64,000 nt of DNA from Ailanthus altissimus. Its lineage: Eukaryota; Streptophyta; Magnoliopsida; Sapindales; Simaroubaceae. Each line of letters opens with the position of its first letter. Position 1 is the stretch's first letter. This document shows positions 60,600 through 64,000 of this stretch, in pieces. Below the pieces are notes generated by a model, which searched no databases, was not told where the DNA came from, and worked only from the letters and a program-made list of their open reading frames with translations. The stretch covers positions 1,929,501 to 1,993,500 of the forward strand of contig OX327703.1 of assembly GCA_946807835.1 (NCBI GenBank). Reading direction: 5' to 3'. The translations under genes were made by a program, and so were the position numbers.

Positions 60600-61660
60600 G
60601 TTGTGAATAAGTGGTTACTATAATAATGAGTGAGAATCTAATTCTTCCTTAAACAAACGGAAAACTTGCTGTTAATGTACTCACTACCTCGATCTAATTG
60701 AAATGATGTGATATACATTCAGGAATATTTGATCATCTCTGTGAATACATTATTCATAAACTGGTTAAGTCTTTATGGTCAGATAAGGAATCCAACCATC
60801 CTTAACTAGACGGATAAGCATCTCACGCCTATATGACCTAAACTTATATACCACATCTCTGTATCATTTAAGGATTCCAATCTAAAGACATTTTTAATTG
60901 TATATGATGTGTATTTTTTAACTGACACTCAGCTAATAAAATATTATACTTATTTTGTAATACAACAATTGTATTGCATACAAGAAGTAAGTCAAGTTGC
61001 CCAACATCTTGGACCGACAAGAAATCACAATTTCTTACTCTCAACTTTACTTCTACAAGCTATCGCATTGTAGTCTCTCTCAATCTATGCAACATCTTGT
61101 AAATATGAGAGGGACGTGCGGTATCACATACCAGCTTGAACTGGCATCAAATATCCTAGAAATATCTATATTTGTCAAACACAAACCTGTGGGAGTCTTC
61201 CTGACAATTATAAGGTTTCTATGGTAAAGGGATTTCCAATACCCAACCTTATTGTATTGGAAACACTTTCCATCTACACGCCTTCTTGTTGATCTTTGGA
61301 TAAATGCTGTCTTTGAGCATTTATCCTGGGCATATGCCTCATCTTCTTCTCTTTACACATCTGGTCTCACCAGATATACTTGGATTAGAAAATGAAGCAC
61401 CTTGAACAAAGAGGGTCACACTCTCTCTATTCAATCCTCTAAATAGGTATTATCAGAATTACCTTACGACAAACTCTGATCAATAATAATTCAAAATTTC
61501 TTGAATCCAAAACACTTCTAAGATTCATCCACCGGTCAGAGTAAATTCCTAGTACCCTAGAGTTGGATTGCATCAACTATGCACACCAACTGATTCGTAG
61601 TGGCCATTATTCTTGACAAGCTAAGATAACATGAGATGTAAGTGGAATGATCATTAAATC
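60600..61660 (-). pseudogene. Copia gag and pre-integrase remnant
   Basis: The gag start MATTNQL lies near 61604. The knuckle region reads RRRVDGKCFQYNKVGYWKS, degenerate CX2CX4HX4C, near 61270. Pre-integrase text (LDSLSDHKD and similar) lies near 60800, and integrase RGSEYINSKFSVCLRKN near 60670. Each frame is interrupted many times. Confidence 0.6.
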
Positions 61661-61826
61661 GTTAATGGAACGTTTTAAATCATGGGCATATTAATTATAC
61701 ATTTTTGATTTAAAACGCCTTCCCACTACTTTACATAATCTCGATAATCTCTCAAATGGGAAGACGATAGTTTAAACTCTTTTAAACTATACAGCAGGGA
61801 GTAGATCCCCTTGAACTTTACTCGGA

Positions 61827-62120
61827 CCTCACGCTATAGCAATATTGACCTTTGTAAACCCAACAGGTAGACAACACTTATCAATTGCATCTCATGCAAC
61901 TCTTACCACTTGATCTTAAATACATCTTATCCTCACGTTGTAGCAATATTGGATAAGTGTATTCCAGATTAACTTGCCAATAATCAAATATATGCTACCG
62001 ATACAACCCTCACGCTGTAGCAATATTGGGCAATACTTTCGCATATATTTGTTTCATCTCATGTTTAACCGATATAGTCCAAGCCCAACCGACTAAGTCT
62101 TTCACGCTGTAGCAATATTG
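61827..62120 (-). repeat. Four copies of a 21-nt leader motif
   Basis: Copies at 61827-61847, 61931-61951, 62008-62028 and 62100-62120 share CTCACGCTGTAGCAATATTG with at most two or three changes, spaced 104, 77 and 92 bp apart, with unrelated sequence between. They lie between the primer site and gag. Confidence 0.8.
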
Positions 62121-62724
62121 GGAAAAGGCCGACGTGACTTGTTTAACACCATATTGACAAGACGGATCGAAATAAAATATTAGCTCATAATGTAATATTC
62201 TTCAATCTGATTAAGAGAGATTTTGTTATCTAGGTCTCTATTCTCTTAGGAAGGGTGATTCTCAATTAATTAATTTTTTTATATAAGCACAACTAACCCC
62301 CACTAGCAGGGCTCCTATTGTGGTTACCAACACAGAAATATTAATCTTGGTTTATAATACAGACCGATAACTCTTTATCACTGCATCTTATAAACCTCGA
62401 TTTATAATGTAGACTAATAACTTTTATCACTACATCTCATAAATCTATATATGCAAAATCAATTTTGAAATACTTTTCAAAATTAATGAGCTGTGAACAG
62501 TAGAATTACTGTCCATATGCTACTGTTTAAGTGAATAGTACACCGCCGCGACGCCGAATTACAACGCTGGAAAGTCAAACTCCCAGCGTCGTGGCACCAG
62601 CCTCCTGGTGCTGCAACGCCCAATACTTTCCCTTTGGCATACCCATTTCAACACTTGAAACACGCCATTTACACTAGGCCTTTTGCATTTGTTCACTTAA
62701 ACCACACTCAAATACAGCCTAAAT

Positions 62725-62737
62725 GGCTATGATACCA
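62725..62737 (-). other. Primer binding site (tRNA-Met)
   Basis: The minus strand reads TGGTATCATAGCC, one change from TGGTATCAGAGCC, 4 nt after the LTR end. This fixes the orientation of the 2-kb LTR family. Confidence 0.85.
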
Positions 62738-62741
62738 TTTT

Positions 62742-64000
62742 TGTTGGTGGAAGATCTAATTTAGTACACGTGGGTGTATGCATCTGCAATTGTGTCTATT
62801 GCCTAATATACGTATCTTATATATATAATATGCAACGGAAGCATGAAATAAATAATAAACACAATAAATACAATATATTAATCACATTAATATATTTATA
62901 GGATAGAGAACTCACCTCAACGTGTAACGTTATACACGTATTTCTTTGAAGTCCGTATGAAGACCAACTCATGTGCAGTTCTAGTCACCAACTCAGTGGG
63001 CTTAATGAGCTAGAATTGTAGCCCTATATTCAGCCTGAGATTAACTCTTAATCTAAAAAATGGCCGGTGTGTGTTTTTCATCATTTTCTCCAAAATAATA
63101 AAAAAAATGGAGAATTTGAAGCAATCTACTATTACTTTAATTAGAAGCATATAAAAAAATGAAACAGTTTTATTTTTTTCCTTTTTTCTTTTTTTTCTTC
63201 TTCTTTTTCTCTATTTCTCCTTTCTCTTTCTCAGCCAATTTGGCCTCAACACACCAATCCTCTCATTTTTAATTTCTCTCTCTCTTTATATATATAATAT
63301 ATAATATATAATATATAATATATAATATAATAATAATAATAATAAAATAATACTAATGGGTGCTAACTATTTGGCACCCAAAATATAATATTATTATATA
63401 TATAATATCTTATAATATAATATAATATAATAATATAAAAATATATTATATAATATAATAAGAGAGATATTTTGATTATTTAATAATTAAATAATCAAAG
63501 TAAGAAATGACCATTTTGTCCCTGATAAATAGTTACCGAATTTACCTCCTAGTGAGTCCCACTAAATCCCACACTTGGGTAAACTCAACTGAGTGTCCAC
63601 AATACGCCATATGTCATAATATAATTAGTAAATAATTATTATTAACTAATTGTTGTATTTAACACTTAAATATAGACACGCATGCATTCCTGAGGTTGTG
63701 CTGAATATTGCTGGATTAAACAATTTAATTTGGCATGCTGCCCCAGTGCACAACGAGTACACTCCATATCGCAGGACTCCCTAGGTCCTACGCCCAATTC
63801 GTTAAATGGAACTATTCTATTAGTTCGTTAGCAATGCCCAACGCACTCGTCACGGATATACAAATCAGCGCGTTGAAACATGTAAGCTGAGATTACAACG
63901 CATATGTATATTCCTTCCGTCATGATATCCTGGATGTGCTGCAGATATAGATTATCACCGAAAAATCTCCTGGTGCTCATCAATATCTTATCTCTAGACC
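62742..64000 (-). repeat. 5' LTR (copy C), incomplete at window end
   Basis: Starts TGTTGGTGGAAGATC and runs parallel to 39965 and 11222. It contains the GGGTGCT/GGCACCC hairpin (63358-63379) and the 29-nt palindrome (63471-63499). By comparison with copy A about 0.8 kb more lies beyond the window. Confidence 0.88.

Larger units (their letters stand above)
57250..64000 (-). mobile_element. Copia element, minus strand, split by insertion, 5' LTR running off the window
   Basis: Minus-strand order: 5' LTR (64000-62742, incomplete), tRNA-Met primer site (62737-62725), leader with 21-nt repeats (62120-61827), gag (about 61600-61000), pre-integrase and integrase start (60990-60600), an insertion (60595-57965), and RT (57960-57250). 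RNase H and the 3' LTR are lost where the Athila integrase fragment begins. All frames carry stops. Confidence 0.75.

Noticed and set aside
61827..62120. CRISPR-like spaced repeats
   Set aside because: Plant nuclear context, only four imperfect 21-nt copies, uneven spacers of 56-83 bp, no cas genes; treated as retrotransposon leader repeats.
1..64000. tRNA, rRNA or snoRNA genes
   Set aside because: None was recognised; the tRNA-like matches are short primer binding sites next to LTR ends.

Overview
The window looks like nuclear DNA of a eudicot plant. Evidence: an intact nuclear gene with nine coding exons and plant-type introns, fragments of plant gene families (LOG, POLLUX-like channel, SAC9, RPL5), Ty1/copia elements primed from initiator tRNA-Met, Athila-type Ty3/gypsy elements, and very AT-rich spacers. 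The species cannot be fixed from the sequence. There are no bacterial features. One complete host gene is visible; most of the rest is nested, decayed LTR retrotransposons and the host gene fragments trapped between them.

Region by region. 1-6637: a minus-strand Athila-like gypsy element. Protease, RT, RNase H and integrase (6630 to 3105) lie in essentially one frame broken by single stop codons. Where Athila relatives carry an env-like ORF there is an unidentified broken ORF (3010-2346) and a near full-length intronless LOG (cytokinin-activating enzyme) copy (1988-1335) with its own TATA box. 6638-7656: an LTR of a copia family. 7753-9991: a minus-strand POLLUX-like ion channel pseudogene. 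9992-15165: a gag-only, internally deleted minus-strand copia of the same LTR family, with a 2,076-bp solo LTR of another family inside it (11222-13297, TSD GTAAG). 15382-16473: a SAC9 3' pseudogene. 16695-17006: a truncated LTR. 17919-24585: a copia element with paired 445-bp LTRs and TSD TAGAA, pol decayed. 24586-26521: promoter, start codon, intron 1 and exon 2 of RPL5, with the rest of the gene missing. 26920-31432: the intact gene, an organellar-type RluA-family RNA pseudouridine synthase of nine exons. 31433-41092: AT-rich spacer, a gypsy LTR with primer site, two truncated copia elements, a 256-bp tandem repeat and a truncated LTR. 41093-55852: two head-to-head, gag-only Athila-like elements; one carries a plant-transposon-protein ORF between direct repeats. 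55853-57245: minus-strand Athila integrase fragment. 57250-64000: a minus-strand copia element split by a 2.6-kb insertion; its 5' LTR runs off the window.

The genes do not form a pathway. The main stories are host gene capture or trapping by retrotransposons (LOG, POLLUX-like, SAC9, RPL5 pieces) and short structured sequence modules shared by otherwise unrelated element families: a GC-rich dyad, a GACATTG hairpin, an AT palindrome and a 21-nt leader repeat.
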